Shown piece after piece: positions 55,937 through 64,000 of a stretch of 64,000 bases of DNA. A program made the position numbers and the translations under genes. The notes beneath the pieces are model-generated. The model was not told the origin of the DNA. It saw nothing but the letters and a program-made list of their open reading frames with translations, and did not search any database. How positions within the stretch are numbered: the stretch's first letter is position 1; every line of letters begins with the position of its first letter. This DNA is from Bradyrhizobium murdochi (lineage in GTDB: Bacteria > Pseudomonadota > Alphaproteobacteria > Rhizobiales > Xanthobacteraceae): assembly GCF_000472965.1 (NCBI RefSeq), contig NZ_AXAU01000027.1:1-64000 (forward strand), in the 5' to 3' direction.

Positions 55937-56848
55937 TCAGATCGCGACCACCGGATGACGCAGCCGGCCGATACCCGTTACTTCGGCTTCCACCACATCG
56001 CCCGGCCACAGCCATTCCTGCGGAGAGCGGCCGGCCCCGACGCCCTCGGGCGTGCCGGTGGCGATGATGTCGCCTGGCTCCAGCGTCATCGCGGCCGAAA
56101 TGTCGGCGATCAGGAGCGGTACCTTGAACAGCATGTAACGGGTGTTGGAACGCTGCTTCTCGACGCCGTTCACTGTCAGCCAGAGATCGAGCGCATGTGG
56201 GTCGGTGATTTCGTCCGCCGTGACGATGCACGGCCCGAACGGCGCGTAGGTGTCCTGCCCCTTGGAGTAGATCCACTGGCCGGCGCGGCGGTTGTCGCGG
56301 GCGCTGACGTCGATCATCACGCTGTAGCCGAACACGAAGCCGAGCGCTTCGGCTTCGGACACGCGCCGTGCGGTTCGCCCCATCACAACAGCAAGCTCGA
56401 CCTCCCAGTCGAGTTGCTGCGTGATCGCCTTGTTGTGATGAATGGCCTCGTCCGGTCCGATGATGCTGGTCGGTGGCTTCGAAAAGATGATCGGCTGCTT
56501 GGGCAGGTCTTTTGCGGTGTCGAGGGCGCGCGAGGATTCCGCGACGTGCTCGACATAATTCAGGCCGATGCCAAAAATGTTCTTGCGCGGACGCGGTATC
56601 GGCGCGAGCCGCCTGACGTTTGCGAGCGGCAACGCAGCGCCGACTGGCCAGTTATCCCTGCCCTCGTTCAGTATCTTCTTGAGCGCCGCCAAGGCTGGCG
56701 GTCCGAGATCGATGAAGTCGAGCATCGATGAGGGAAGGGAAACCCCGGTATGCTGGCCCAGTTTCTCGACGTCCACAACGAGATCGCCGACAACCGCGCC
56801 GAGACGGGCGGCAGCTTCAACGGTGCTGCGATAGGTAACAAGACGCAC
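55937..56848 (-). CDS. Fumarylacetoacetate hydrolase-family protein
   Basis: The 303-residue protein has the FAH metal-site blocks FGIGLNYVEHVAESSR, PIIFSKPPTSIIGP, LDWEVELAVVMGRTARRV and GDIIATGTPEGVG. Members split a C-C bond in a 1,3-diketo acid such as fumarylpyruvate or fumarylacetoacetate, or act as hydratases. It is nine bases after the cupin dioxygenase gene, the pairing expected for a gentisate-type ring-opening route with hydrolysis to pyruvate and a C4 acid. An isomerase would be needed for a cis product and none is seen. Confidence 0.92.
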   Translation of the reverse strand: MRLVTYRSTVEAAARLGAVVGDLVVDVEKLGQHTGVSLPSSMLDFIDLGPPALAALKKILNEGRDNWPVGAALPLANVRRLAPIPRPRKNIFGIGLNYVEHVAESSRALDTAKDLPKQPIIFSKPPTSIIGPDEAIHHNKAITQQLDWEVELAVVMGRTARRVSEAEALGFVFGYSVMIDVSARDNRRAGQWIYSKGQDTYAPFGPCIVTADEITDPHALDLWLTVNGVEKQRSNTRYMLFKVPLLIADISAAMTLEPGDIIATGTPEGVGAGRSPQEWLWPGDVVEAEVTGIGRLRHPVVAI

Positions 56849-56857
56849 GATGCTCTC

Positions 56858-57985
56858 CTAGGATACGGGGGGCTGCCGGCCGCCATTGTCGCCAAAAGCT
56901 TCCTCGCGATAGAGGCCGAGCGCGTTCATGACCGGCAGATCGTTGAAGGTGAAGAGACAGGCGTCCTCGCTGGCGGAGGCGTTCACATGCTCATGCCAGG
57001 CCCAGGACGGCACGCAGAAGATATCCCGCTCCTTCCAGTCGAAGCGCTTGCCGTCGATGATCGAATGACCGCGCCCCTTTGCGACCTGATAGATAAAACT
57101 GCCGGTGTGACGATGCGCGCGCGTGCTTTCGCCCGGCCGCAGCATCTGCATCGACGCGCCGATCGTCTGCATCACCGGGCCGCCGGTCAGCGGGTTGACG
57201 TAGTTCATGAGAACGCCGTCATAGGGCGAGCCGTCGGTCGCCTTGGCGTAACGCTGTAGCGCCTCGTAGGTCGGGGCCCACTCATATTTCAATAGCGGCG
57301 AATATCCCTTGGACCATTCGGCGCCCGCCGGGCGCAGGCCGGGATTGCCCCAGCTATGCGCCATGTCGTCGACGGGATAGCCGACGCTCTGCTGCAGGTC
57401 GGGATGAACCACATAGAAATTGGCTTCGAGCGTGTTGACGAGGGGAATGTCGAGGCCATCCTGCCAGATGCAGGGCGTGCCGTCGCTGGAGACGCCGTGC
57501 TCGTGCCAGGTGCCGTTCGGCGTCAGCACAAAATCGTTGGCACCGAGCGTCATTTTGTGACCGTCGACGATCGTATAGGCGCCCTCGCCTTCCATGATGA
57601 AGCGGAGCGCCGAGGCCGAATGGGCGTGGGCGGATGCGACCTCGCCCGGGTGCATCACCTGCAGGCCGGAATAGAGCCAGCCGACCGCGGCGGCGTGCTC
57701 GCGGCGGCCGGGATTGTTCAGATAGATGACGCGACGCCCGGCCTTTTCGGGCGACACCAGTTCAACGGACCGCAGCACGTGCGCGCGGAGGTCCTCATAG
57801 CGCCACAGCACCGGAACGGAGGACGATTTGGGCTGCCACGGCTCGATCTTGTTCGCGACCGTCCAGAGTGCGCCCGCCTCCAGGCGTTCGAGCTCATCAT
57901 AGTAGGCAAGCAATTCAGGGGTGTCTTCGACATTGGCCCGCCCGGCCACATCTTCCCGGTGGTTTTCACGCGCTTTCGTTGCCAT
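56858..57985 (-). CDS. Gentisate 1,2-dioxygenase-like bicupin
   Basis: The 375-residue protein has two cupin domains. The first has HPGEVASAHAHSASALRFIM and then GEGAYTIVDGHKMTLGANDF with a further His pair in WHEHGV. The second has RPGESTRAHRHTGSFIYQVA and WAWHEHVN. The H-x-H...H iron ligands of the first cupin fit gentisate, 1-hydroxy-2-naphthoate or salicylate 1,2-dioxygenases. It opens an aromatic ring between a hydroxylated and a carboxylated carbon. With the FAH gene downstream it forms the core of a ring-cleavage route; the exact substrate is open. Confidence 0.9.
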   Translation of the reverse strand: MATKARENHREDVAGRANVEDTPELLAYYDELERLEAGALWTVANKIEPWQPKSSSVPVLWRYEDLRAHVLRSVELVSPEKAGRRVIYLNNPGRREHAAAVGWLYSGLQVMHPGEVASAHAHSASALRFIMEGEGAYTIVDGHKMTLGANDFVLTPNGTWHEHGVSSDGTPCIWQDGLDIPLVNTLEANFYVVHPDLQQSVGYPVDDMAHSWGNPGLRPAGAEWSKGYSPLLKYEWAPTYEALQRYAKATDGSPYDGVLMNYVNPLTGGPVMQTIGASMQMLRPGESTRAHRHTGSFIYQVAKGRGHSIIDGKRFDWKERDIFCVPSWAWHEHVNASASEDACLFTFNDLPVMNALGLYREEAFGDNGGRQPPVS

Positions 57986-58036
57986 GTCGCCCTCCTGTGA
58001 GTTGGCGCCGCTTCCGGCGTCGCGTTGTCAATTCAT

Positions 58037-58432
58037 CTAGTCAGGTATCATTGCGATCGCCTGGATTTCGACCTTGGCACGATCCTCGACCAACCCCGAT
58101 ACCTGCAGCGCGGTCATGGCCGGAAAGTGCCGACCCATGACACCGCGATAGGCCACACCGATTTCCTTCAGGCGCGCCGAATACTCCTTGCGATCGAGCA
58201 GGAACCAGGTCATCGACACCACGTGCTCGGGCGTAGCACCACCGGCGCGCAAAACCGCATCGACGTTCTTCAGGGTCTGGCCGATCTGATCCACCAGATC
58301 ATCGGACTCGAACCTGCATTGCTCGTTCCAGCCGATCTGGCCGGCGACGAAGATCATCCTGCCGCGCGCGGCGATGCCGTTCGCGTACCCCCTCGGCTTG
58401 GCCCAACCGGGTGGTTGCAAGACCTCGAACAT
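58037..58432 (-). CDS. RidA-family enamine/imine deaminase
   Basis: The 131-residue protein is a RidA (YjgF) domain: GNGIAARG-like YANGIAARGRMIFVAGQIGW, TLKNVDAVLRAGGATPEHVV and PAMTALQVSGL. RidA proteins hydrolyse reactive enamines and imines; some relatives act as 2-aminomuconate deaminase. The usual catalytic arginine position (SR or RxC...E motif) is not clearly kept in this sequence. The ATG at 58432 follows GGGAG. Its place before a ring-cleavage dioxygenase suggests that a nitrogen-containing intermediate occurs in the pathway. Confidence 0.87.
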   Translation of the reverse strand: MFEVLQPPGWAKPRGYANGIAARGRMIFVAGQIGWNEQCRFESDDLVDQIGQTLKNVDAVLRAGGATPEHVVSMTWFLLDRKEYSARLKEIGVAYRGVMGRHFPAMTALQVSGLVEDRAKVEIQAIAMIPD

Positions 58433-58475
58433 TTCATACTCCCGTAGCGCAGGACGCAACTGAACGGCCGTTCGG

Positions 58476-59651
58476 CTAGACCGCCTTCAGGACGTCACGT
58501 CCGATGATGAGTTTCTGGACTTCGGTCGCGCCTTCATAGATGCGCAACGCGCGTATCTCGCGATAGAGCTGCTCAACGACTTCGCCCGAGCGCACGCCGC
58601 GGCCGCCGAACATCTGTACGGCGCGGTCGATCACCGCTTGCGCGGTTTCGGTCGCGACCATTTTGGCCATTGCCGCTTCACGGGTCGTGGAAGCCTTCTG
58701 CACGTCGCGCCGCCATGCCGCGCGGTAGGTGAGAAGCGCGCTGGCATCGACGCCTGCGGCCATGTCGCCTAGGGCTGCCTGCGTCAATTGCTGGTCGCCC
58801 AGCACGCCGCCGAACATCCGCCGTGACAGGGCATGCGCCACCGCCTCATCGAGCGCGCGGCGGGCAAAACCCAGCGCGGCGGCTGCAACCGATGCGCGGA
58901 AGATATCGAGGGTGCGCATCGCGATCTTGAAACCTTCGCCCGGCGCACCCAACAGCCGCGCCGCCGGAATCCGGCAGCCCTCGAAACGCAACGTCGCCAG
59001 CGGGTGCGGCGCCATCACGTCGATACGGTCGGCGATCGAAAACCCGGGATCATCCGGCAGCACCACGAAGGCCGAAATGCCCCGCGCGCCCGGCGCCTCG
59101 CCGGTTCGCGCAAACAGCGTATAGACGTCGGCAATGCCGCCGTTGGAAATCCAGGTCTTCTCGCCATCGAGGATGTAGTGGTCGCCTTCGCGGCGTGCGC
59201 TGCAGCTCATGGCAGCGACGTCGGAACCGGCCTCCTTCTCCGACAAGGCAAAGGCGGCAATCCACTCGCCACGCCGCGCCTTGGGCAGTACCAGCGCGCG
59301 CAATTCGGGCGACCCGGCAATCGCCACCGCTCCGGTTCCAAGTCCCTGCATCGCAAATGCGAAATCGGCGAGCCCACTGTGCCAGGCCAGCGTTTCGCGG
59401 GCGAGACAGATCAGCCGCGAGTCGATCACCGCATCGGGCCGATCGTCTGCGACCGACGCCTCAAGCAATCCGGCGGCGCCAAGCTGGCGTACCAGCGAAC
59501 GGCAAGTTTCATCGACATCATGGCCATGCGTATCGCCAAGATCGGCTGCAAATGCGTCGAGCGCGGCGGCGTATTCGCTGTGGCGGGAATCGAAGAACGG
59601 CCACGCAAGGTGTTCGCGCGACGGCCCGCGTAATGGCGAAACCGGAGTCAT
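58476..59651 (-). CDS. Acyl-CoA dehydrogenase
   Basis: The 391-residue protein has AFALSEKEAGSDVAAMSCSA, DGEKTWISNGGIADVYTLFA, the RMFGGVLGDQQLTQAALGDM helix and RIYEGATEVQKLIIGRDVL. The glutamate of YEGAT at the end is the classic catalytic base, unlike the twin enzymes near 19 kb. The ATG at 59651 follows GGGAG with a six-base gap. It is the first gene of the seven-gene minus-strand operon and is divergent from iorA. Confidence 0.92.
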   Translation of the reverse strand: MTPVSPLRGPSREHLAWPFFDSRHSEYAAALDAFAADLGDTHGHDVDETCRSLVRQLGAAGLLEASVADDRPDAVIDSRLICLARETLAWHSGLADFAFAMQGLGTGAVAIAGSPELRALVLPKARRGEWIAAFALSEKEAGSDVAAMSCSARREGDHYILDGEKTWISNGGIADVYTLFARTGEAPGARGISAFVVLPDDPGFSIADRIDVMAPHPLATLRFEGCRIPAARLLGAPGEGFKIAMRTLDIFRASVAAAALGFARRALDEAVAHALSRRMFGGVLGDQQLTQAALGDMAAGVDASALLTYRAAWRRDVQKASTTREAAMAKMVATETAQAVIDRAVQMFGGRGVRSGEVVEQLYREIRALRIYEGATEVQKLIIGRDVLKAV

Positions 59652-59712
59652 GTCAGTCTCCCGCAAAGGCCGGTTTTGCGCGCGCTCGCCAAGTGCAACG
59701 CGCGCCTCAATA

Positions 59713-59732
59713 ATGTTTCATGGCTAAAATAT
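59713..59732. promoter_or_regulatory. Operator-like motif upstream of the acyl-CoA dehydrogenase operon (site C)
   Basis: On the minus strand it reads ATATTTTAGCCATGAAACAT, which matches site A at 14 of 20 positions. The core TTTAGCCATGAA lies about 66 bases before the acyl-CoA dehydrogenase start. Confidence 0.5.
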
Positions 59733-59869
59733 CCTGTCAAGCGAACCGGCCGCCAATCGGAAGCCCGGAGCATGTGCACGAAGTCTACGAAATAGGCTAG
59801 AAGACGCGCTCAAATGCGCGTGAAGCGTTTTGCGACCTCAGAGCTCGCGGGTCCGATTGACATCATTTT

Positions 59870-59886
59870 TGTTTGATGTCTAAAAT
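59870..59886. promoter_or_regulatory. Operator-like motif upstream of iorA (site D)
   Basis: The plus strand reads TGTTTGATGTCTAAAAT, which matches TGTTTCATGGCTAAAAT of site C at 15 of 17 positions. It lies 46 bases before the iorA start. The 281-base divergent region between the two operons therefore holds one copy near each gene. Confidence 0.5.
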
Positions 59887-59932
59887 TATATTTGGTCATC
59901 CGGAGTTCCGGGCGAGCCCTCAGGAGGCGAGC

Positions 59933-62095
59933 ATGGCAGAACGCTCTTTCGCGCGCGAGGTGGAAGACCTGAAGCTCGGCGCCGGCCAGGAATTTCGCGG
60001 CGAGGGCATCCTCGCCATTACCAAGGCGCTGCTGGAATGCGGCGTCAGCTATGTCGCCGGTTACCAGGGCGCGCCGATCTCGCATCTGATGGACGTGCTG
60101 TCGGACGCGCAGGACATTCTTTCTGATCTCGGCGTGCATTTCGAATCCAGCGCCAGCGAGGCCACCGCCGCGGCAACGCTGGCTGCCTCGGTGATGTATC
60201 CGGTCCGTGGCGCGGTCACCTTCAAGGCGCCGGTCGGCATCAACGTCGCGTCGGACGCGCTCGCCAACCTCTCCTCGGGCGGTGTGACCGGCGGCGCGCT
60301 CATCATCATCGGCGAGGATTACGGCGAAGGCTCCTCCATCATGCAGGAGCGTTCGCACGCGTTTGCAATGAAGTCGCAACTCTGGCTGGTTGATCCGCGG
60401 CCCAACGTGGCGTCCATCGTCAAGGCCGTGCACGATTCCTTCGATCTGTCCGAGGCGTCGAATACGCCCGTGATGCTGGAGGTGCGGATACGCGCCTGCC
60501 ATGTGCATGGCCGCTTCGCTACCCGCGACAACGTCCGCCCCGCCTTTCCGCTGTCCCGCGCGCTCGAACGGCCGTCGCGCGACACCAACCGTATCGTGCT
60601 GCCGCCGGCTTCGTACCTGCACGAGAAGGAGAAGGTCGAGCATCGCTGGCCCGCGGCGGTTGAGTTCATCCACGCCCGCGGCATGAATGAGACCTTCGAC
60701 GGCGACATCGACGATATCGGCATCATCATGCAGGGTGGCATGTATAACGGCGTCATCACAGCCCTGCGCGAGGCCGGGCTTGCCGATATCTGGGGCGAGA
60801 CACGCGTACCGCTCTACGTGATGAACGTGACCTACCCGATCGTGGACCGCGAGGTGATCGACTTCTGCCGCAACAAGAAGGCGGTGTTGATGGTTGAGGA
60901 AGGACAGCCCGAGTTCATCGAGCAGGCGTTGCACAAGATCCTGCGCAATGCCGACATTCCGGCCAAGCTGCACAGCAAGGACCTGTTCCCGATGGCCGGC
61001 GAATACACGGCACAAGTCATGGGCGAAGCGATCGGCGCTTTCATCCGCCGCTGGCGCCCGGATGCCTTGTCGGATGCCGCGCGCGCACCGAACATCGACC
61101 GCACTGAGGTCGATGAGAAAATCCGCGTGCTCGCCGACGTGGTGCCGCCGCGCCCGCCCGGCTTCTGCACCGGCTGTCCCGAGCGGCCGATTTTTTCTGC
61201 AATGAAACTGGTTGAGAAGGAACTCGGACCGCATCACATCGCCGCCGATATCGGCTGCCATTTGTTCTCGATCCTGCCGCCGTTCAATATCGGCGCCACC
61301 ACCATGGGTTACGGGCTCGGCCCGGCCTCGGCCTCCGCCTTCAATGTGCCTGCGGGCAAGCGGTCGATCTCGATGATGGGCGACGGCGGCTTCTGGCACA
61401 ACGGGTTGACCAGCGGCGTCGGCAACGCCGTCTTCAACCAGCACGATGGCGTGATCGTCGTGGTCGACAATTACTATTCCGCCGCGACCGGCGGCCAGGA
61501 CATCCCCTCCTCTCGCGCCGAGAACCGTTCGCGTTCGACCAAGCACCCGATCGTCGAGGCGGTGAAGGGCGTCGGCGCCAAATGGGTGCGCCAGATCGAC
61601 CGCACTTACGATGTCACGCGCATGCGCGACACGCTCCGCGAGGCGCTGACAACGGAGGAAAAGGGCCCGAAGATCATCGTCGCTTCGTCGGAGTGCATGC
61701 TGAACAAGCAGCGCCGCGTGAAACCGCTGGTCGCCGCCGCCGCCAAGCGCGGCGAGCGCATCGTGCGCGAGCGCTTCGGTGTCGATGAGGACGTATGTTC
61801 CGGCGACCACGCGTGCATCCGCCTGTCCGGCTGCCCCTCGCTGTCGGTAAAGCCGACCAGCGATCCCCTGAAGGACAATCCGGTCGCCGCCGTCGACGAT
61901 AGTTGCGTCGGCTGCGGCCATTGCGGCGAGGTCGCGGACGCGGCTGTCTTGTGTCCCTCATTCTATCGCGCCGACATCGTTTCCAATCCGACCCCGTTCG
62001 AAGCGCGGCTCGATCGCCTCTGGCAACGAATGATCGGCGCTTTGCAGCGCTGGCGCGCCGGACGCCGCCTCACGTTCGAGCAGGAGCCGGCATGA
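59933..62095 (+). CDS. iorA: Indolepyruvate ferredoxin oxidoreductase alpha subunit
   Basis: The 720-residue protein has an N-terminal pyrimidine-binding half (ITKALLECGVSYVAGYQGAP), a TPP-binding half with MGDGGFWHNGLTSGVGN and VVDNYYSAATGG (about 482-525), the FCTGCPERP motif (about 411-419) and a C-terminal ferredoxin-like part with two cysteine clusters (CSGDHACIRLSGCP and CVGCGHC...C). It decarboxylates an aryl-2-oxo acid to the acyl-CoA with electrons to ferredoxin. The ATG at 59933 follows AGGAGG; the longer frame crosses the operator. iorB overlaps it by four bases. Confidence 0.93.
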   Translation: MAERSFAREVEDLKLGAGQEFRGEGILAITKALLECGVSYVAGYQGAPISHLMDVLSDAQDILSDLGVHFESSASEATAAATLAASVMYPVRGAVTFKAPVGINVASDALANLSSGGVTGGALIIIGEDYGEGSSIMQERSHAFAMKSQLWLVDPRPNVASIVKAVHDSFDLSEASNTPVMLEVRIRACHVHGRFATRDNVRPAFPLSRALERPSRDTNRIVLPPASYLHEKEKVEHRWPAAVEFIHARGMNETFDGDIDDIGIIMQGGMYNGVITALREAGLADIWGETRVPLYVMNVTYPIVDREVIDFCRNKKAVLMVEEGQPEFIEQALHKILRNADIPAKLHSKDLFPMAGEYTAQVMGEAIGAFIRRWRPDALSDAARAPNIDRTEVDEKIRVLADVVPPRPPGFCTGCPERPIFSAMKLVEKELGPHHIAADIGCHLFSILPPFNIGATTMGYGLGPASASAFNVPAGKRSISMMGDGGFWHNGLTSGVGNAVFNQHDGVIVVVDNYYSAATGGQDIPSSRAENRSRSTKHPIVEAVKGVGAKWVRQIDRTYDVTRMRDTLREALTTEEKGPKIIVASSECMLNKQRRVKPLVAAAAKRGERIVRERFGVDEDVCSGDHACIRLSGCPSLSVKPTSDPLKDNPVAAVDDSCVGCGHCGEVADAAVLCPSFYRADIVSNPTPFEARLDRLWQRMIGALQRWRAGRRLTFEQEPA

Positions 62096-63636
62096 ACGGT
62101 TCGGTCGCGCCCTCCTCCATCGCGCTTAGTCAGGCTCGTCCGATCACCGTTGCGGTGCTCGCGATGGGCGGCCAAGGCGGCGGCGTGTTGGTGGACTGGA
62201 TCGTGGCACTGGCCGAGCGGCGTGGCTGGTTTGCGCAATCGACATCGGTGCCCGGCGTCGCCCAGCGCACCGGCGCCACGATCTACTACATCGAGATGAT
62301 CGCGCCCGACACGAGCAAGCCCGACCGCCACCCCGTGCTGTCGCTGATGCCGGCGCCGGGCAAGGTCGACATCGTGATCGGCGCCGAATTGATGGAAGCT
62401 GGCCGCGCCATCCTGCGCGGGCTGGTCTCGCCTGATCGCACGCTGTTGATAGGTTCGTCCCACCGCTCATTGGCCGTGATCGAGAAGACCGCGCCCGGCG
62501 ACGGCACCGCCGATGCGGCGCAGGTTTACGAGGCGGCGAATGTCGCCGCCAACCGCTTCATCGCCTTCGATATGGCTGAAATCGCCGACGCCACCGGCAG
62601 CGTGGTCTCCTCGGTGCTGTTCGGCGCGCTCGCGGGCTCCGACGCTCTGCCCTTTGCCACCGAGGATTTTGAAGCCACGATCCGGGCCGCAGGCGTCGGT
62701 GTCGATGCCAGCTTGCGCGCCTTCGCCGCCGGCCGCGAACGGGCCGGCGCCATGGTCAAGCAGGATCCCAAGATCAAGCCTGTGGCGAAGCCGCCGCTCG
62801 CAAAACATTTTCCACGCCTCGAAGCAATCGGCCACGCCGGTTATGACGCGCTGATCGCGCGAGCGCGGCAGTTGCCGCCGGAGGTGCATGGCATCGTCGC
62901 CGCCGGTCTGCAGCGCGTGGTAGATTATCAGGACGTCGCATACGGCAGTGAATATCTCGACCGGCTCGAAGCGATGCCGCGCGAGGCGACCGGCCTGCTG
63001 CAGGCTTTTGCAAAGTATCTCGCGGTCGCAATGGCCTATGACGACGTGATCCGCGTGGCGGATCTGAAGACGCGAGCGGGACGATTCGACCGGGTCCGCC
63101 GCGAGGTCCGCGCCGGCGACGATCAGATTCTCGCGATCACCGAGTTCTTCCATCCGCGGATCGAGGAAATGGCGGGGCTCCTGCCGCCAATTCTCGGCGA
63201 AAAAGTCGAGCGTAGCCAGCGGCTGGCCCGGCTGATCGATCGTGGACGTAAACTGCGCACGACCGCGCCGTCGGCGTTCTTGCTGCTGTACGGCGTGGCC
63301 GGACTGCGGCGCTTGCGACGGCGCACGCTGCGGCACGCGCGCGAGATGCGCCATCTCGAGGAGTGGGTGCAGCGCGTCCGGAAATTCGCCGGGACCGATC
63401 CGGCGCTCGCGACCGCCGTGTGTGAGGCTCGCCGTCTCGTCGGCGGCTATTCGGATACGCATTCACGCGGTGAATCGAAGTTCGACAAGGTCATGCTTGC
63501 GTCCGAGCGCCTGGCGGGCCGGCTAGATGCCGCCGAATGGGTGCAGCGGCTGACCAAGGTGGCGCTGAAGGACGCCGATGGCGCCGAACTCGACGGCGCC
63601 TTGCGCACCGTCGAGACACTGTTCGAGGACGCCTGA
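62092..63636 (+). CDS. iorB: Indolepyruvate oxidoreductase beta-subunit family protein, extended
   Basis: The 514-residue product has the beta-subunit domain at the front (VAVLAMGGQGGGVLVDWIVA, GVAQRTGATIYYIEM, up to about residue 200) and a long alpha-helical C-terminal extension (about 210-514, with HAGYDALIARARQLPPEVHG and YGVAGLRRLRRRTLRHAREM). Archaeal IorB is only about 200 residues, so this is the long form found in aerobic Proteobacteria. The extension may tie the complex to its electron acceptor. ATGA overlap with iorA fixes the start. Confidence 0.9.
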   Translation: MNGSVAPSSIALSQARPITVAVLAMGGQGGGVLVDWIVALAERRGWFAQSTSVPGVAQRTGATIYYIEMIAPDTSKPDRHPVLSLMPAPGKVDIVIGAELMEAGRAILRGLVSPDRTLLIGSSHRSLAVIEKTAPGDGTADAAQVYEAANVAANRFIAFDMAEIADATGSVVSSVLFGALAGSDALPFATEDFEATIRAAGVGVDASLRAFAAGRERAGAMVKQDPKIKPVAKPPLAKHFPRLEAIGHAGYDALIARARQLPPEVHGIVAAGLQRVVDYQDVAYGSEYLDRLEAMPREATGLLQAFAKYLAVAMAYDDVIRVADLKTRAGRFDRVRREVRAGDDQILAITEFFHPRIEEMAGLLPPILGEKVERSQRLARLIDRGRKLRTTAPSAFLLLYGVAGLRRLRRRTLRHAREMRHLEEWVQRVRKFAGTDPALATAVCEARRLVGGYSDTHSRGESKFDKVMLASERLAGRLDAAEWVQRLTKVALKDADGAELDGALRTVETLFEDA

Positions 63637-63638
63637 GG

Positions 63639-64000
63639 ATGGATCAATTCGAAGTCGTGGTGTCGAAGGCCGAGGCGCTCACGTCGCGCATCCGCGAATT
63701 CGTGCTGACGCGCGTCAACGGTGCGCCGATGCCGGGCTGGTCCGCCGGCGCCCATATCGACGTCCATCTGCCTGATGTCGGCCGTCGCTCCTATTCGCTG
63801 ATCGAAACGGCGTCGCCGCGCGCGGCCGAACATCCGACCGCCTATCGCATCGCTGTGCTGCAGGAAAGCAAGAGCCACGGCGGCTCCAGCTTTATGCACG
63901 GCCTCAAGACCGGCGATCGCCTGACGATCTCGCCACCGGCGAACAATTTTCCGCTTCGAGCCGGCGCGGGCGAAGTGGCACTTGTCGCGGGCGGCATCGG
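63639..64000 (+). CDS. PDR/VanB-family oxidoreductase, N-terminal part (cut by right edge)
   Basis: The first 120 codons are visible and run off the edge. The product starts MDQFEVVVSKAEALTSRIRE and shows the FMN/FAD-binding block GRRSYSLIE, GGSSFMHGL, ISPPANNFPL and the start of the NAD domain VALVAGGIG. Members pass electrons from NAD(P)H to a Rieske oxygenase or a similar partner. The ATG lies two bases after the iorB stop. It may supply iorAB or an oxygenase encoded beyond the window. Confidence 0.88.
   Translation, partial: MDQFEVVVSKAEALTSRIREFVLTRVNGAPMPGWSAGAHIDVHLPDVGRRSYSLIETASPRAAEHPTAYRIAVLQESKSHGGSSFMHGLKTGDRLTISPPANNFPLRAGAGEVALVAGGI

Noticed and set aside
59810..61921. A 703-codon minus-strand open frame opposite iorA
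   Set aside because: It has no start signal or motif, and iorA on the plus strand is certain.

Overview
The window reads as chromosomal DNA of a Bradyrhizobium-like alphaproteobacterium (Nitrobacteraceae). The evidence is the high G+C content, a short-form PutA of the Bradyrhizobium type without a DNA-binding domain, dense CoA-ester and aromatic catabolism genes, several Liv-type transport genes, and non-coding palindromic elements of a kind I know from Bradyrhizobium and Rhodopseudomonas genomes. No rRNA, tRNA or CRISPR array was seen. Both edges cut genes: an IS4-type transposase on the left and a PDR/VanB-type reductase on the right.

Left part (1-27.8 kb), mostly housekeeping and accessory genes. 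It holds a GT39 membrane glycosyltransferase, a class III adenylate cyclase with a haem-type six-helix anchor and a 2Fe-2S domain, a cold-shock protein, putA, a CaiB-type CoA-transferase with a GST, a secreted haem-motif protein, a cNMP-binding protein overlapping an MBL hydrolase, a lemA-TPM-TPM operon, an enoyl-CoA hydratase with a twin acyl-CoA dehydrogenase pair, an orphan molybdopterin hydroxylase large subunit, a divergent HtrA-type protease / ftsH pair, and a DapA-family aldolase.

Middle part (28-36 kb), the least ordinary stretch. An animal-type haem peroxidase is followed by a 136-residue protein whose only cysteine is the penultimate residue. Convergent to them lies a YcaO gene followed by a SARP/BTAD-type regulator. 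A 184-residue protein of unknown function is divergent from the YcaO gene, and an XRE regulator and another unknown small protein lie beyond it. No E1/ThiF-like partner, TfuA or obvious short precursor peptide is visible, so if this is a peptide-modification locus it is not a standard one.

Right part (37.7-64 kb), after pgm: a catabolic supercluster. It has two divergent acyl-CoA/aryl-CoA ligases; a six-gene minus-strand operon (racemase-like, ohr, thiolase-like, DUF35-SDR fusion, cyclase-family hydrolase, substrate-binding protein); an alpha/beta hydrolase; a complete Liv-type ABC transporter with a fused permease-ATPase; a seven-gene minus-strand operon (acyl-CoA dehydrogenase, RidA, gentisate-dioxygenase-like cupin, FAH-family hydrolase, flavin reductase, octopine-dehydrogenase-like, 3-hydroxyacyl-CoA dehydrogenase); and iorA-iorB with a reductase. 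The gene set suggests uptake of an aromatic or indolic acid, CoA activation or oxidative decarboxylation, ring opening by a cupin dioxygenase and hydrolysis by an FAH enzyme. The substrate cannot be read from the sequence. Four promoter regions in this part share the motif TTTAGNC(A/T)TNAA, which suggests one regulon whose regulator is not in the window.
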